Below, piece by piece: positions 23,003 through 35,043 of a DNA stretch of 64,000 nt (positions within the stretch are counted from its first letter, which is position 1; every line of letters begins with the position of its first letter). A program made the position numbers and the translations under genes. The notes below the pieces were generated by a model. It made no database searches and was not told the origin of the DNA. It saw only the letters and a program-made list of their open reading frames with translations. The stretch is from the NCBI GenBank assembly GCA_018398585.1, contig JAGTTD010000010.1, positions 18,784,005 through 18,848,004 of the forward strand, written 5' to 3'. Source of the stretch: Simmondsia chinensis (lineage: Eukaryota; Streptophyta; Magnoliopsida; Caryophyllales; Simmondsiaceae).

Positions 23003-25832
23003 GGTAAACTCTACTTTTTATTTATATTAATAATTTAATTTATCAATTATAAATTATAAATATAACTATTTAAAATTTAATAACACACAGTAAATCGTAT
23101 TGGAAAACTTTAGTAAAGTATTACTTACAATCTAAAAATAAAGAAAAAAAGAGATCTATAACTCCAAGTCAACGCTGATGAAGGAAATGGGTGATGAGAT
23201 GTAGACTCATGGACCCACGGGACCCACAATTTATGTCTATTTATGACCGGCTCTTCCCTTTGTTGGAGTTGTATTTTGTAATAGGTTATTTTGCTGACAA
23301 ATATGCAACTCTATCTTTCTCAACCGTAGATGTTTATACTCTAGGATATTGACTTTTGTCCATTTTCTTTGGGACATTATAGTAATTTGGGCAGAGGGGA
23401 TTATCCCTCCTTACGAATTGAGACTATAAAAGGATAGCAATTAGATTTTCATAGCACAATTACCTAATTTTCCTATCTATCTTCTATCTATCTATTTAAG
23501 TAGAAGGTTCCCCTTTAACCAAAATCCTCACAATATTTAATCCCTTTAATTCTAAGACAGTTCTCCTAATTTTGAAAAATATTAATAAAAAAAAAAAAGA
23601 AAAATAATTAACTCCCCACCATGTGACTTAAGCGAGGGTAGTAGTTAGCAATTACGTACCCCTTCCCCTAATTTTCAATTGAATTACTTAAAAAAGAACC
23701 AAAAACTATCAAGACCCACCACCCCGCTTCTGCAGCAGTTAAAAAAATTGCATTCAATCTATACTTCTATATGTATATATATACATATATATACACTTAT
23801 CTATTAAGTAGGAGTTATTAAACTATGTGGTTACCAATATTTTAGGAGCCTCCAAATGTACTTACCCACTTCCCTCACGTTCAAATACATTACATTTTCC
23901 AAAATCATTACTCATACCTTCATTCCGTTATTATTCAAATTGTAAAATCAAAATGTGCACTCTTCATATCCAAAAGATCAACAACTACTACAAAGCCATT
24001 AAATAGAAAATTGGTAAGGTTCATCCAAGCACACCACAACATCGCCAAAAAAACAACCTCGAAGCTCGAGACATTATCAAAGGCTAGACTCTTTACCTTT
24101 TTATCTATGCATTAACAATGATTGGTATATCTCTTTTTGAAAGGTTAAGGCGCATGTATTCATCATGGAAATTACAACGCTAGCAATAATAGATCTTCTT
24201 CTCTTATGCTTTACTTAGATTTTTTATATTTCATTGTATTCTTCATTGAGTGTGATTTACTAAAATATAAGTTCAATAAAAATATTTTGAATATGGACAA
24301 TTAATTAGTCTTTCAATTTAAAATTTAATCTAATAATAATATAATAAATATTATTAAACTAATATTAAGTTTTGCATATTTATTGTTAAATCATGGAGAA
24401 ATAATATAGTATCCAGGTACATAGAGGTATAATTCTTTTCAAGGATAAATGATTATTAATTAGGTTTTAAATATAAAATAATAATATACATAATCTTGGA
24501 TAAGTTAAAATTAATCTACTTTAAAAGATATGGTGATTACAAAAAAATAATTGTATCTAGATATTTAAAATATTTTAACAAAAATATATGTAAAATTAGA
24601 TATATAATTATTTTTCACAAAAATTATAATTTACTTTTTGAATTTAATTTAAGCTAACAATAAAATATAATAAATATTATTGGATTAAGGTTTTGGAGTC
24701 TTGAGTCTACGTAATTTTTTTAATTTCTTTACTTTTATCATTAGATTGAAGTTTTTGTGAATATATTAAATATTAAGTTTTGTGTGTTTATTGTGGTTAT
24801 AAAAAAAATGTATGTAGCTTTATAAAATAATTTTAAAAAAATAGAGTTTACAGTAATATAGATGATTAGTAATTAATTTTTGAATTTTAAGTATAAACTA
24901 TTGACAAATACAAATTTAGAAAAACAAAATTTTAATATGAATATTTTTAAAAGAAAAGGCCTTTAAAAATTATAGCTATTACCGGAAAAATTATTACATT
25001 TAGATATAAAAGATAATAGCAATAAAAAAATAATATTAAAATTAGTGATATAATTCTTTTTTAATATATATAATTATTTATTTTTTGATTGTAAATTTAA
25101 TTTGATGATAAATTGATAAATATTATCACATGAAAGTTTTGTGTGTATGTTAAATATTAAATCATTATAATCATTTATATTAAATATTAACTTCTTTGTG
25201 CATACTGTGGTCATACAAATTTAGGTTATTCGGTTATATAAAATAATAAATTAAATTTTATAAAAATAGGAGTAAAATTATTTTTGAATATACTTGATTA
25301 TTTTAAATTTTAGTTAGATTTTTAAAGTTAGATTAAAGTCTTTATATGTATAAATATTATTTCAAAATTACAAATACTATATTTTATAAACAATAAAGTA
25401 AATCTGTATCGCACGAAATTTCCCTAGTATAATTGATACAAATAGACTGTTTAAAAAGGGGATGTGTTGCGTATAATTGAAAATTAAAGTCTTAATTTTT
25501 GGGAGAGAATATTTGTGACATCTAGTCTCGGGAAATTATCATTGGGCTTCTCGAGATTTTTGTCAAAAATATAATTCGATATTTCAACATACACAATGTA
25601 ACCTTGAAGCTTAAACATTTTATCCTCAAGGATCCTTCACCAAACTAGTAATTTTTTTGTCAAACTTGGATGATTCCTTTTGCATAAATTGGTGACGTGA
25701 CACACAACTTCAGCAATATCTAAGTTTCACATTAGTAATTTTGATTAAAAAATTGTTAATTTAGAATGAAAAGTACCTATATATTATCGAATTATATGTC
25801 TTAGTTGATCTTTTAAGCAAAAGAAAGGCAAA
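23003..25832. other. AT-rich non-coding DNA
   Basis: No ORF of note on either strand. A possible Helitron-like unit (23758-25427) is listed separately. The remainder shows only A/T runs and a short TATATA palindrome near 23771-23795. Confidence 0.5.
23758..25427 (+). mobile_element. Possible non-autonomous Helitron-like element
   Basis: It starts with TCTATAC after an A. It ends with CTAG before a T, after a 'tgtatcgcacgaaattt' segment like the hairpin regions of plant Helitrons. The 'ctattaagtaggag' wording at the 5' end is common in such elements. No TSD is expected for Helitrons. There is no Rep/helicase coding and the 3' hairpin is degenerate, so this call is weak. Confidence 0.3.
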
Positions 25833-25837
25833 CTCCA

Positions 25838-26240
25838 TGTCATGATTGTAATAATTAGGATAAGTAGTATAAGTGTTCTTATGTTAGTTAGTATGGGAAG
25901 GAATGATAGTTATTAGTTGGTTAGGGATATTCTTGTATTCGTAAATGTAGTTAGGTTGAGTTGTTATGTTGGTTAGATGAGTTGTATGTTGTATTGAGTT
26001 GTTAACCATTAGTTAGTGCATTAGCTAGATATTTCCTAGGCTTAAGCTAGTATAAATACTTAATCTCACACTTGTAATCCTCATTCATGATATTAATGCA
26101 AATCTTATACTTTCTCCCTCAATTCTATTCTCTCTACTTCTCCCTCTAATTCTCTTCTCTTCCTCATCTCTTTCTCAATTCTCTCTCCCAAACTCTCTTT
26201 CATTCTAAGTCACAACCCGAGCCCACCTCGGGCCATGACA
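25838..26240 (+). repeat. 5' LTR of element J
   Basis: A 403-bp LTR starting TGTCATGATT and ending CCATGACA, with a CT-rich stretch at about 26110-26200. Confidence 0.9.
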
Positions 26241-26255
26241 ATTGGTATCAGAGCT
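26241..26255 (+). promoter_or_regulatory. Primer binding site of element J
   Basis: ATTGGTATCAGAGCT sits directly after the 5' LTR, complementary in type to the initiator-Met tRNA 3' end. Confidence 0.85.
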
Positions 26256-26347
26256 CGATCTTGAGCACACATTTTTTTGTAGAATTGTTGCACTATTTGG
26301 CTTAAAATTGCACTCAAGTCTTGATCTTGTTGCATCTAAGAATAGCA

Positions 26348-27784
26348 ATGGATTCTTTACAGATCCTTGATGGTTTGATGAAGATTGTAAGATCGCTGCG
26401 GCAATTGGCTAAATACAAAGAGTTGTTGTTACCAACTTTGGTAGCAATGAAATCAAAGGCTCGTATTGAAGTTAGGAATAAAAGATCAGCAAGACTGAAG
26501 CATCTAACCCAGCAAAATTTGGTGATCAGGCTGCATTCAAGCTGCAAGAAACCGAGTGCTATCAAGAAGGTTCAAGGAAAATCATTCTTGAAGCAGAAAT
26601 TGAATCAAGATCTTGCACAAAATACAACATATGGAGCTGGGGAAGGCTGGAATCAGAAAATTGCAGCAGCCAAAGAGGTTAATGATGCAGCATTTATACT
26701 TCTGCAGAATAAAATGAAGCAAATACAAGCCTCTCAATTAGAACTGAAACCTGCAGCAGTAACTTCAGAAGCCTTCACCAAACAAACTCAAACGGATCAA
26801 CATGAGGCAGCAAAGTTGTCACCCATTCAGCAACAAGATGTAGGAAATTCAGATCACAAGTGGACATATCAGCCCATGGATCAATTTAAAGATATGAAGC
26901 TTGGTTCAACATTGCAATCAGATGCTGCACAGTTAGCAAAGTTGCATCTGCAGCCTCAGGAGTTGGAATTGACAGTGCGTCATATGCAAAGTTCATGGAA
27001 GCAGAACTCTGTGCAGCATGTTGGAGTTCAAGAAATTAGAGTGCAAGATCACATCTCCACAATTGCAAAGCCTTTTGGGGCAAAAGGAATCCCAATCTTG
27101 AATGATAGAGGTAGACCACCTGATTTTCTTGGTGGTAAGAGGGTTCACATAAGCAAGAGACTTAGAGCAAGAATTAGACCCGTTTTGTATTTTAATGGAA
27201 GACCACTTGAATTCCTAAACCTTAAATCGAATGCTAAGGTTCTTGGGAAGTTATGGAAGTTCAAGGACTTGGAATTTGAGCAACCAAAAGTGGTGATGAT
27301 GACCATTGATAGATTAGAGGTACTTTCTTGGATCAAGAAGACAAGTACGAAGGCAAAGGGAAGGCTGAATTCTATCAGAAATGAAGCAATGTCAGCAAAG
27401 AAATGGGTTGCCAATGCTCCAAGGCAATCCAAATCAGTAAAGGAGCAAATTGATAGATCTACAAGGATGGAAAATGCTGCAGATTCAGCAATGAGTCAGA
27501 TTGAGGCAATAGCTTCACACCAAATGCAAGATTTGGATGCAACTGTAAGGATTAAGCATCAACCAAAGCCATATATTCTGCAATCACAAGGAGTAGACCA
27601 AGTACCAGACCCGGTCAGCTTACAACATCAAATGGGAAGAGTTGAAGTTTGTTCAGCTTTTGATGCAGCAATGAGTTCATATGTAAGAATGCCAGATAAG
27701 CTCCATTTTGGTACTGATCATGTAGGAAATTGCTGCAGCAAAGGGCATTGCAGCAAGCAAGCAAGTGTAAGTGTAAATACTTAA
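26348..27784 (+). CDS. Element J ORF, 478-residue protein of unknown family
   Basis: This open frame has no internal stop. I take ATG 26348 (MDSLQILDGL); an in-frame ATG at 26321 would add nine residues. The protein is basic and rich in Lys, Gln and Ala. The N-terminal 80 residues are Lys/Arg-rich; residues about 85-230 are Gln-rich and probably helical; a central segment has RPPDFL (about 265) and RPLEFL (about 286); LGKLWKFKDLEF starts near 299; an Ala/Ser/Met-rich helical stretch follows. There is no CCHC knuckle, no DSG protease, no integrase and no YVDD. Collinear look-alike motifs occur in elements C (QFKEVLEPST, RPPEYV, LSKVHNL) and D (EFKGIIEPS, LGKVWTFRH), which suggests a conserved retroelement protein, perhaps with a structural or nucleic-acid-binding role. 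That role is inference. Confidence 0.7.
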   Translation: MDSLQILDGLMKIVRSLRQLAKYKELLLPTLVAMKSKARIEVRNKRSARLKHLTQQNLVIRLHSSCKKPSAIKKVQGKSFLKQKLNQDLAQNTTYGAGEGWNQKIAAAKEVNDAAFILLQNKMKQIQASQLELKPAAVTSEAFTKQTQTDQHEAAKLSPIQQQDVGNSDHKWTYQPMDQFKDMKLGSTLQSDAAQLAKLHLQPQELELTVRHMQSSWKQNSVQHVGVQEIRVQDHISTIAKPFGAKGIPILNDRGRPPDFLGGKRVHISKRLRARIRPVLYFNGRPLEFLNLKSNAKVLGKLWKFKDLEFEQPKVVMMTIDRLEVLSWIKKTSTKAKGRLNSIRNEAMSAKKWVANAPRQSKSVKEQIDRSTRMENAADSAMSQIEAIASHQMQDLDATVRIKHQPKPYILQSQGVDQVPDPVSLQHQMGRVEVCSAFDAAMSSYVRMPDKLHFGTDHVGNCCSKGHCSKQASVSVNT

Positions 27785-27953
27785 TCATGTGGGAAGTTCA
27801 TCATGTGGCAAGTGGTCTGAGCATACTGCAGTAAGCAGCAAGTCCTGCAGAAGTAGAAGGCTTGTTTCAATTACAACTTATGATAATTACGTTCTTAAGA
27901 GCTAACCTTCTAATTAGATTATTGAGGACAAGAATCTCTAAAGGGGGATGTAA

Positions 27954-28358
27954 TGTCATGATTGTTATAATTAGGATAAGTAGTATAAGTGTTCTTATGT
28001 TAGTTAGTATGGGAAGGAATGATAGTTATTAGTTGGTTAGGGATATTCTTGTATTGGTAAATGTAGTTAGGTTGAGTTGTTATGCTGGTTAGATGAGTTG
28101 TATGTTGTATTGAGTTGTTAACCATTAGTTAGTGCATTAGCTAGATATTTTCTAGGCTTAAGCCAGTATAAATACTTAATCTCACACTTGTAATCCTCAT
28201 TCATGATATTAATGCAAATCTTATACTTTCTCCCTCAATTCTATTCTCTCTACTTCTCCCTCTAATTCTCTTCTCTTCCTCATCTCATTCTCAATTCTTT
28301 CTCTCCCAAACTCTCTTTCATTCTAAGTCACAACCCGAGCCCACCTCAGGTCATGACA
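27954..28358 (+). repeat. 3' LTR of element J
   Basis: A 405-bp LTR, partner of 25838-26240, followed by TSD CTCCA. Confidence 0.9.
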
Positions 28359-28363
28359 CTCCA

Positions 28364-28818
28364 ACAAACCAAGGGCACCAATATATTATTAAAAAAAAAA
28401 AAAAAAAACAGGTCTCTACACCTGTGTTTTAAGAAGGAAATTTGCTAAATTTATTAAGATTAATGAATAAAAATATAAAAAAAAAATGTTATTTAGGCCA
28501 AAAGTCTGTGTAATTTACCAGGGTTTTAAAAGTGTGTAAAAACCGCGTAATCGCAAGCGTATGAGTTTGTCATAGCTAAGTCCGTATAAGGGAGTCGTAT
28601 CCATAGGGAATCCATACAAAGTGAAATTCAATGATTATCAAGCAGTTTAAATCTGGATTTTTGTAGAAAATATGAGTAATTAACTAAATTAAAGGAATTA
28701 AAAAATAAATAAGTTTGTCAATCGATCAAAGGTAGTTTAGGATATGAATTAGGGTTAGCCTAACTCGGATCCTTTCATTATATTTCATCACCATAATGAA
28801 TTTAAAGGTATAACAAAC
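28364..28818. other. Spacer between element J and 5S-SINE copy 2
   Basis: It contains an 18-A run near 28390 and no gene. The phrase 'gtaagtccg...gtcgtatccatagggaa' (about 28560-28610) resembles wording common in plant LTR-element leaders, but no element could be bounded. Confidence 0.4.
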
Positions 28819-29055
28819 GAGGGTACCAACACACCGTCACCGGATCCTATTAGAACTCCGAAGTTAAGCGTGCTTGGGCGAAAGCAGTACCAGGATGGGT
28901 GACCTCTTAGGAAGTCCTCACACTCAGGTTGGGGGCACTCGGAAACAGCCTCTTTTCAGGGGTAATGCCCAGAAGAGGAAAGGCTACGTACCCTCCCCCC
29001 CCCCCCCGGGGACCTACTTAGGTAGGAGCCCTTAGGCATTGGGTAGGAATAGGAA
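28819..29055 (+). mobile_element. SINE-like repeat with 5S rRNA-derived head (copy 2)
   Basis: It aligns end to end with copy 1 at 22736. The 5S-like head (about 28820-28921) has CACCGTCACCGGATCC, GAAGTTAAGCGTGCTTGGGC (box A intact) and AGGATGGGTGACC (box C intact). The Au-like 3' part (about 28940-29045) has GGAAACAGCCTCT, AAGGCTACGTACC, a 13-C run and AGGTAGGAGCCC...CATTGGGTA. I could not find a clean TSD, so this copy is probably older or has lost an end. Confidence 0.8.
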
Positions 29056-29094
29056 TTAGAGTACCATGTTGTTGCTTGTTGCTAGGCTATAAGT

Positions 29095-29530
29095 TTTAAA
29101 CCTAGATTAACAATAAACTAGGGTTAGGGTAATGGACTAGTCTAAGAGCATAATCCATCTTATCACTCTACTTGTAGTATGGATTATCTTAATAGCACTA
29201 TTAAATTCCTTTATCACACCTAATTTCATGTTAAACTTTGATTAACACTTAAGTTAGGGATTATGGTGATAAACTAGTGTAAGGGTATATCCCATCTTAT
29301 TACTCCAGGATTGGCATGGATTATAGCACTACTAAATTCCTTTATCACACCTAATTTCATGTTAAACTTTGATTACCACTAAAGTTAGGGCTTATGGTGA
29401 TAAACTAGTGGAAGGGTATAACCCATCTTATAACTCCAGGAGTAGCATGGATTATCTTAATAATACTAACAAATTTCTTTGTTACTCCTAATTTTGTATT
29501 ACTTTGTATAAAGATTGTATTATCGGTTAG
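29095..29530 (+). repeat. Tandem repeat, unit 131-137 bp
   Basis: Units begin with AAATTCCTTTATCACACC at 29203 and 29334, and with AAATTTCTTTGTTACTCC at 29471. Each contains 'ggtgataaactagtg' and 'catggatta' landmarks. A diverged partial unit precedes 29203. There is no coding potential. Confidence 0.75.
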
Positions 29531-30450
29531 GTACAGCCTTAACCATGACCACTCTTGAAGAACCTATTATACTAGTTTAGGCTACAAGCACAAGACAAAT
29601 CACAAATAAACTAGAAATCTAGCCATAGCTAGAAGCACATAAATAGAAAACTAATCTCAATGAATAATTTTCCATGGGGGTGAGAAATAGCATAACATAA
29701 GCCATTATTAAAGATAAGATATAAATTTGGGGTCCAGACGTCTATCCGTTTTTCACCCTTAAATTAGCAGCCTACTCCTCCATAGGAGTTTTACAAAACT
29801 CAAAATCTAAAAATAAAAGTAAAGAAAAACTCATGAATGAAGACTCCCTTGATCGGTGTTGACTTGACTCTTGCTTCGATTCCCCTGTACTCCAACCACT
29901 TGCACTTCGGCTTTTCATGAGTATCGAATCTCTCTTGGCGGCTCGAGGAAGAAGGAGAAGTGGATAGAGAACAAAAGGTATGAAAAAATTAGGTCATCCT
30001 CCCCTACTTATAGAGGTGCGCAACGTGCTTTAAGGCTCAATTCACGACCCAACTAACAACTCATTGTCAAGGAAACTAAAAATATAAGATTTAAAAGCCG
30101 AATCTTAACCTGATGGGTACTTTTTCAACATGTGGTCAATTTTCTCAAAATAATCTTCAAAGTTTTCCATTTTAGCTCATTATTCACCACTTTTCAAGAT
30201 GACCTTTCTCTGATGTATTCCAAGCCTAATTGCACATAAATTATGCAATACAAACATGTAATAGCCAAAAATATCATAGGAATATATTATAGAACATATA
30301 AAATACAAGGCACATCCTTTACCCCTATGTCCATTTAGTCCTTTTCACATTTAATTTTGTCAGTTTAGTCTTGTGCGAGTTAAATTGTGTCAATTTGTAC
30401 TTCATTAAAATGTATGTTAGGTTGGTGATTGAATTTTTAATGATCCAATC
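29531..30450. other. Unassigned DNA
   Basis: No gene, repeat pair or motif that I can name. Short ORFs (such as 29871-30056) have no recognisable features. Confidence 0.4.
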
Positions 30451-30453
30451 ACT

Positions 30454-30575
30454 AACAACAATAACAGTCCCAGTGCCACAGGGGCTCCCGCACGAAGCAG
30501 GGTCTGGGGGGGTGGATGAACGCAGCCTTCCCCTCCCGGGTGGAAGAGAGGCTGTTTCCGAGATACATTTCTACA
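30454..30575 (-). mobile_element. 3' fragment of an Au-like SINE
   Basis: The minus strand reads CTCGGAAACAGCCTCTCTTC, then AAGGCTGCGTTCATCCACCC, then CAGACCCTGC and GGGAGCCCCTGTGGCACTGG, then a TTATTGTTGTT tail. This is the conserved 3' domain of Au-like plant SINEs in its standard order. The head is absent, so it is a 5'-truncated copy. Confidence 0.75.
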
Positions 30576-30726
30576 AATAATGTACTAGAGTTTTGCTATA
30601 GGATGTATAGTTTATTTTTGAATTTAAAAAATGAAATTTTTGTCTGTTATAAAGAATTAAAAAATATTGTTAATAATGATATAAATAAGATTGATTTTTA
30701 AGCTATGGAAACAATAATTGATTAAT

Positions 30727-32354
30727 ATTGTTACTAATTCTTTTTATATGGTAAGGAGGTACCACAACATTTCAATAAAGGTCACTAGCCAACATCAATA
30801 GAGAGGGGAGATGGGTTTCAAACCCAATGTCTTGTTAAAAATTCCACAGGAAAAAGGCACAAGTAATGGTGGGTAAAGGGGAAAGTTTTCTAAAGGGAAG
30901 AAAAAGACAAAACAGAACTTTACAAAAGGAGCGAACAAGTTTAAAGGACAATGCTAGATGTGTGCAGATTTGGATCATCCTGCCTACAAATGCTCAAAAT
31001 GCCATGAACAAAGAACGCCTGTAGATAACAAATCTCGTACTCACCAGACTGAAGACCCCATTCAAGAAACCATTATTGCTATAATCTTGGAGGTAAATTT
31101 ACTTGGTAAAACGATCTAGTGGATCATAGATACCGGGGCTACAAGGAACATCTGCGCCAATAAGGATATGTGCACTAAGTATGAGAAGTTGGGTGAGGGC
31201 GAGGTTATGTACATGGGTAACTCAGGTTTAGTGGTTGTGCTAAGTAAAAGGAAGATTCTTCTCGAACTTACTTCTAGGAAAAAAAAACTTTATATTAGAA
31301 TGTTTTGCATGTTTCTAAATATTGGTAGAAACTTAATTTCCAGTGCTGTGCTCAACAAGGCAGGTGTAAAACTGATATTTGAATCTGATAAGCTAGTGCT
31401 AACTAGGAATAGGGAATACATGAGGAAGGGATATTTTACTGGGGGCCTACGTCGTGTTGAATGTTGTTGATAACATGATAAACCAGGTTCATTTACTTAT
31501 ATAGATGAGTCACTTGAGTTATGGCCTACTAGATTAGATCATGTTAATGTTCTAACAATTAGAAAACTGAAAAGCCTAAATTTAATTCCTAATATTAGTA
31601 ATAATGAGTTCACAATATGTGAGATTTGTGGAGAAGCCAAACATCCCCAAAAGGCCCTTAATGAAAGGTAGGAAGGACTTTGGGACTGTTAGAATTAAGA
31701 CACCGTGATCTCGGAGATTTTAAGAACACTGTAAATCGATGCGGTAAACATTACTATATCACCTTTGTTGGTGTTTATTCTGGATTCACAAATGTATACC
31801 TCTTCAAAAATAAGAATGAGGCCAAAGACATGTATAAAATATATAAGGCTAAAGTCAAAAGCCAATTTGACCTAAGAAAAAAAAAATTTAAGAGATTTTA
31901 GGATTGATAGTGAAGAAGAGTATGGTTTTGAATCCCTTTAAAAATTTTATGAATAACATGGAATCATATATGATGTCCCAGCCCCTTAAACACCTGAACA
32001 AAATGGTATAGCAGAAAGAAAGAATCAAACTTTAAATGAAATGATGAATGTGTTGCTGATAAGTTCGGTTTCCCTACAAACATGTGGAGGGAAGCACTTC
32101 TATCTGCATGCTATATGCTTAATCGTGTACCTGATAAAAAGTTAGACAAAACACCTTATGAATTGTAGAAAGGCCTTGCACCAAATCTTAATTACCAAAA
32201 AGCATGAGATGTCTTACTACAGTAGGACTATCTGAATTTAAGAGGGACAAGAAAGGTCACAAAACCATTGATGCAATCTTCATTGGTTATGCACACAAAT
32301 ATTTGAACATATTTTTCCTATGCAATCACCGGTTGTTAAGAGTCCCTATGCATT
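30727..32354 (+). pseudogene. Old copia element A, left part (gag end, protease, integrase)
   Basis: Degenerate copia coding. A zinc-knuckle-like stretch is at about 30950-31010, protease IDTGATRNIC at about 31126, then NISSAVLNKAG-type sequence and GAG-pre-integrase (LDHVN...) at about 31530. Integrase follows with YYITFV.VYSGF (about 31750) and TPEQNGIAERKN (about 31990). Stops and shifts occur throughout. The element is interrupted at 32354 by insertion of element B and resumes at 43868. The start of gag and the 5' LTR were not identified. Confidence 0.75.
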
Positions 32355-34550
32355 TGTTAGGAACAGTGTCCTAAAATTCAAATTTATTCTGGATATATTA
32401 TTTTAATTAATAAATAAAATTGAATTCCTAGTCATTTCCTAGTTAAATTTGTGTATGTGAGCATTTATACTGCATATGGTTTTCTTTTGAAAACATCCAT
32501 GAGATAGGTGTAGTCCTCAGACTACAATTTACATATTTGTTCTAAGTGGTTTTTGAGACTAAGCCACAGATAGACTTGAAACAAATGGTATGGATTGCTG
32601 TTTGAAATACTCGTAGTCGAAGACAAGTTTGGACTACTTGTATGTTAAGACCATTATGTGACACTTTAGATGACTTGTCTTGGTCATGTGGATGGAGATC
32701 CAAAAGTGCTAGGTAGTGTACTTAATAAGATTGACACACTAAGTTGGACTATGTGGTTTACTTATTTCTAGACTACTATCGAAGATGAGTTATTCATATT
32801 GTACTGTTTGAATGACAACTCTAAATCTTGAGGGTATTCTGGACTTGTGTATGGAACGTTAGTTACTTTGGCATACTATAAGTAAGGTCTAAACGAATGA
32901 CTGAAATCCCACATACATTGGATAGCGGCGTGAAGTGTGACAAAGATAAGGTATTCAATATGGGATCTACGGTCTCATATGAGATACAGATGTCCCCTTA
33001 GTTGATTCGCAAATACTTGAATAGTTTGGAAACTTTGGCCAAAGTATTCCAAGTGTTCGACATTTGGAATTTATACTGTGAATATGTTCAAGTATAAATG
33101 AATTATTCAGTGAAGGGCAAGTGCGTAACTAATGGAGAAGCTGTGAGAAGAATAATGGTAGTAGTTATATTTATCATTTGTCATGAACATCGAGTGGAGG
33201 GGTTGTTGTCATCAATACATTCTACTGGGGAGATATCGAATAAATAGTTTAAGTCTAGAGTGTAATGAGATTTATTTAGTGAAATTAGGTCTCATTAAAT
33301 AGTAATTAAATTATTTCAGGAGATGATTAATTTAAATTAAATTATTTCAAGAGATGATTAATTTAACATATTTGGAGCTAGATTTAAATTGTCCTTGAGG
33401 TCCCTGCGCAATGAAATGAATTATTTATCCATGAGATGGATAAAGTTAATTTTGCCAAACATTATTCAAAGGATGAATAAAATTAAAAATTATAAAATAA
33501 AATAATTTTAGAAAATTAAAATTCATAAGACAAATTTTTACACGTGGGAAACAAAGCAAAAAAAAAAAAAAAAAAATTTGCGTTAACAAATGGTGATCCC
33601 CGTAATTTGCATTGGACAAACCAGCCCCATTGGTTATCCGCGTCAACTTAAGTGGGCCAATGAGTGGCCACCATGTGTCACGCACAGTATAAATTTAGCC
33701 AGGTAAAAAACACTGCATTTTACCTATTTTTAAAATGAAAATGATGCATTTTGGTTTTTGTTTTGCGAGTCCCACGTCGAATTTTAATAATTTTTTGCTC
33801 CGGTATATTCCTATAAATAGAGGTGCTTCCGAGTTTGGTATTCAGTTTCAGAAACAAGTTTTAGGGTTTCTGAAAATAGTTTCGGAGACCTAATTGGAGA
33901 GAAAAATTTCCATTGAAAGTTTTCTTTCCTCAGTTTAATATTTTTCGGAGCCCACCCTCCGGGCAGTTTGAGGTCATTGCATAGAAGATCGCAAGGTCTC
34001 GATTTTTTTGGTATCCTTTATTATTGGAGCAATTTCAGGTATGTTCTTCTTTCCTTATTATTTTTGCTTTTTTAGTTATTTATAGTATTCGTTGTTATGC
34101 ATGTTTAACTTTATGTATTGTTATGAATATATTAGAGAAAAATGCCTGTAGATCAAAATTAAAGAATTTAGATCCGTTGATTTAAATTATGAATTTAAGT
34201 CAGTAGATTTAAAATTAGGAATTTTAAGTCGACCCTAGGTTTAGAGTTATGAATTCAAAACCTATTCCGCTGCGTTAACTTTATAAAACTAGGAGGAATT
34301 TTTGAAATTCATCCCAACAACCGGTATTGGGGCAAAGGGTTTATAGAGATAAACTTATTCTTGAGAACTCTCGCACATGAGGTGTCGCGAAGCATGACTC
34401 TCTGACCAGGGGCTTAGGAAGAGAGAAGAGTCTCCTATTCTAAGTGCTCTAATAGGTGCCTATTGTTGTGACCATAGTTGAGAACTGTAAATTCAATAGT
34501 CGGCATCAAAGTTTATTTTGCAACAAAATTCATGCTTTTTTTTCCCAATA
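32355..34550 (+). repeat. 5' LTR of copia B
   Basis: A 2196-bp LTR with an A-run near 33559-33577 and a TATA-like box at 33812-33819. Confidence 0.9.
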
Positions 34551-34565
34551 ATTGGTATCAGAGCC
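34551..34565 (+). promoter_or_regulatory. Primer binding site of copia B
   Basis: ATTGGTATCAGAGCC directly follows the 5' LTR, matching initiator-Met tRNA priming. Confidence 0.88.
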
Positions 34566-35043
34566 AGCCTCTGATTACATTCATAATATAAATAGGTATA
34601 ATAAGATCGAAATAAATAGATCTGCGATTTAATAAAACAGAGATTGTATTAAGAAGGAAAAACTTGTTTGAATTTGTGATTTAAATTATTTAAATCATTA
34701 AAAGAGTTAATAGTTAACTAGGTTACTTAAAGTATTGATTTAAATTGTTTAAATCAGTTGAAATATTTAATAATTAACTAGGTTATTTTTCGTGATGATT
34801 TAAATTGTTTAATCATTAGAGAATTAATCGTTAATTCAGATCTAACAATCTATTAATTCGGGATTACATGATATTTATTATGAGACAATGATCATTTGGT
34901 TAAGATTTGTTAAATCATATAAGATTAATCTAATGAGATTAGATGACAAAATCAGATAAAATTAATCTAATGAAATTATTGGTTTTAAATTAAATTATTT
35001 TAATTTAAAATTTTAAAAAAATAAAAAATAAAAAAATTGTCAC

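Larger units (their letters stand above)
25838..28358 (+). mobile_element. Small LTR element J with one long intact ORF
   Basis: The element is 2521 bp. Its LTRs are 403 bp (25838-26240) and 405 bp (27954-28358), with roughly ten differences by eye, making it the youngest LTR insertion here. TSDs are CTCCA (25833-25837 and 28359-28363). The primer site ATTGGTATCAGAGCT follows the 5' LTR at 26241, and the purine tract CTCTAAAGGGGGATGTAA precedes the 3' LTR. A TATA-like TATAAATA is at 26051 in the LTR. The interior codes for a single 478-residue protein that is not a recognisable gag-pol. The element must rely on another element's RT and integrase, most likely a copia because of the primer and 5-bp TSD. 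Confidence 0.92.

Noticed and set aside
30371..30580. 69-codon ORF
   Set aside because: Runs through the SINE fragment on its opposite strand.
34551..34565. tRNA gene
   Set aside because: ATTGGTATCAGAGCC sites are retroelement primer sites next to LTR ends, not tRNA genes.
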